Assembly: GCA_014728685.1 (NCBI GenBank)
Contig: WJLG01000040.1
Coordinates: forward strand, 1 to 6,085
Direction: 5' to 3'
Source: Candidatus Falkowiibacteriota bacterium
GTDB lineage: Bacteria; Patescibacteriota; Patescibacteriia; Patescibacteriales; WJLG01
DNA length: 6,085 bases
Shown in pieces: positions 5,419-6,085 of the stretch. A program made the position numbers and the translations under genes. Position 1 is the first letter of the stretch, and each line of letters begins with the position of its first letter. The notes beneath the pieces were generated by a model. That model saw only the letters and a list, made by a program, of their open reading frames with translations, was not told the DNA's origin and did not search any database.

Positions 5419-5447
5419 TTGCCAAACAAAGATCTTTAATATATACT
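5419..5447 (+). promoter_or_regulatory. Sigma-70-type promoter for ftsH
   Basis: TTGCCA (5419-5424) and TATACT (5442-5447) each match five of six consensus bases and are spaced by exactly 17 bases. The predicted start near 5454 leaves about 35 bases of AT-rich leader before the ftsH ATG. It directly follows the S1 terminator hairpin, which supports an independent transcript for ftsH. No heat-shock-type operator such as a CIRCE inverted repeat is visible. Confidence 0.7.
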
Positions 5448-5488
5448 AAAAATACAAGAAAATAATAAATTTAAGACATTTAGTATTT

Positions 5489-6085
5489 ATGAAAAACTCA
5501 TCCGGACTTATTAAGAATTTCATAATTTTTTTTATTTTGTTCATCATAGCGGCCGCTTTGTTCACTTATTTTACTTCGCCTCAGGAGGAGGATAAAGAGA
5601 TCGGCTTGAGCCAGCTGGTGACAGAAATAAACAATGAAAATGTTTCTTCGATCACTGTTGAAAATAATGATCTTTTGATAAAATTAGCTTCCGGCGAGGA
5701 AAAAGAAGCAGTAAAAGAATCAAGCGATTCGGTCAGCGAATTGTTATCAAATTTCGGAGTTTCCCCGGAAAAGATAGCCAAAGTTGAAATAAACGTGGAA
5801 GGAGAATCTGATTTTGACACCTGGATCCTGCCTCTGCTTTCTTTTATTCTGCCGTTTTTATTGATAATCGGATTCATCTACTTTATGATGCGCGGCGTTT
5901 CCGGAGCGAATAACAAAGCGATGATGTTCGGACAGTCTCAAGCAAGGCAATTTGCCAAAGACACCAAGAAGAAAATAAATTTTAAGGATGTGGCCGGTAG
6001 TCGAGAAGCTAAGGAGGAGCTTTCCGAGGTGATAGAATTTTTGAAATATCCCAAAAAGTTCTATGGAGTCGGCGCGAAAATACCG
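5489..6085 (+). CDS. ftsH: ATP-dependent zinc metalloprotease FtsH, N-terminal part
   Basis: FtsH is a membrane-bound hexameric AAA+ protease that extracts and degrades damaged membrane proteins and selected cytosolic regulators. Only the first 199 codons are in the window; no stop is reached. The N terminus has transmembrane segment 1 (about 11-28), an extracytoplasmic domain (about 30-111) beginning with the typical EIGLSQLVTEI region, and transmembrane segment 2 (about 112-133). Then come the linker with MMFGQSQARQF (145-155) and the start of the AAA+ module INFKDVAGSREAKEEL (163-178), VIEFLKYPKKFYGVGAKIP (181-199). The sequence stops just before the expected Walker A motif, so the ATPase core and HEXXH zinc site lie beyond the window. 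No Shine-Dalgarno precedes the ATG at 5489. Motifs make the identification secure. Confidence 0.96.
   Translation, partial: MKNSSGLIKNFIIFFILFIIAAALFTYFTSPQEEDKEIGLSQLVTEINNENVSSITVENNDLLIKLASGEEKEAVKESSDSVSELLSNFGVSPEKIAKVEINVEGESDFDTWILPLLSFILPFLLIIGFIYFMMRGVSGANNKAMMFGQSQARQFAKDTKKKINFKDVAGSREAKEELSEVIEFLKYPKKFYGVGAKIP

Overview
The window looks like chromosomal DNA from a bacterium of moderate to low G+C content. All recognisable genes lie on the + strand. They are ruvB, a small GIY-YIG nuclease gene inside a repeat cluster, an unrecognised membrane-anchored coiled-coil protein, a GNAT acetyltransferase, queA, a four-domain ribosomal S1 protein gene with a lysine/glutamate-rich tail, and the 5' part of ftsH, which is cut by the window end. 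No clear Shine-Dalgarno sequence precedes any start. S1 is short, the genes are compact, and REP-like palindromes flank a GIY-YIG gene. My best guess is a member of the Patescibacteria (Candidate Phyla Radiation, Parcubacteria-like), but this is inference and Bacteroidota or other groups are not excluded. TGA appears once as a stop (in the gene/queA overlap) and no gene needs it as a sense codon, so the standard bacterial code fits.

Layout. Positions 1-1042 hold ruvB, whose start lies almost on top of a TATAAT box. Positions 1053-1566 are an accessory island: two copies of a composite palindromic repeat (90 and 117 bases, identical except for one extra 27-base unit) bracket a 99-codon AT-rich GIY-YIG gene. 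A decayed half-repeat (1588-1612) and a 12-base tandem repeat (1620-1647) follow. Positions 1656-3898 form a tight cluster of membrane protein, acetyltransferase and queA, with gaps of 3 and -4 bases. At 3916-3944 there is a near-consensus sigma-70-type promoter, followed by a 155-base leader that can fold into a hairpin/pseudoknot and has a weak attenuator-like element. This leads into the S1 gene (4106-5365), which is closed by a strong hairpin (5389-5416). A second good promoter (5419-5447) then drives ftsH.

The housekeeping genes cover Holliday-junction migration (RuvB), queuosine tRNA modification (QueA), translation initiation (S1) and membrane protein quality control (FtsH). In several bacteria, including Bacillus subtilis, ruvB and queA are adjacent. 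Here they are separated by about 1.8 kb of repeats, a nuclease gene and two variable genes, which suggests insertion into an older ruvB-queA neighbourhood. The most interesting items are the repeat-flanked nuclease, which could be a REP-like element with its own GIY-YIG enzyme, and the structured S1 leader.
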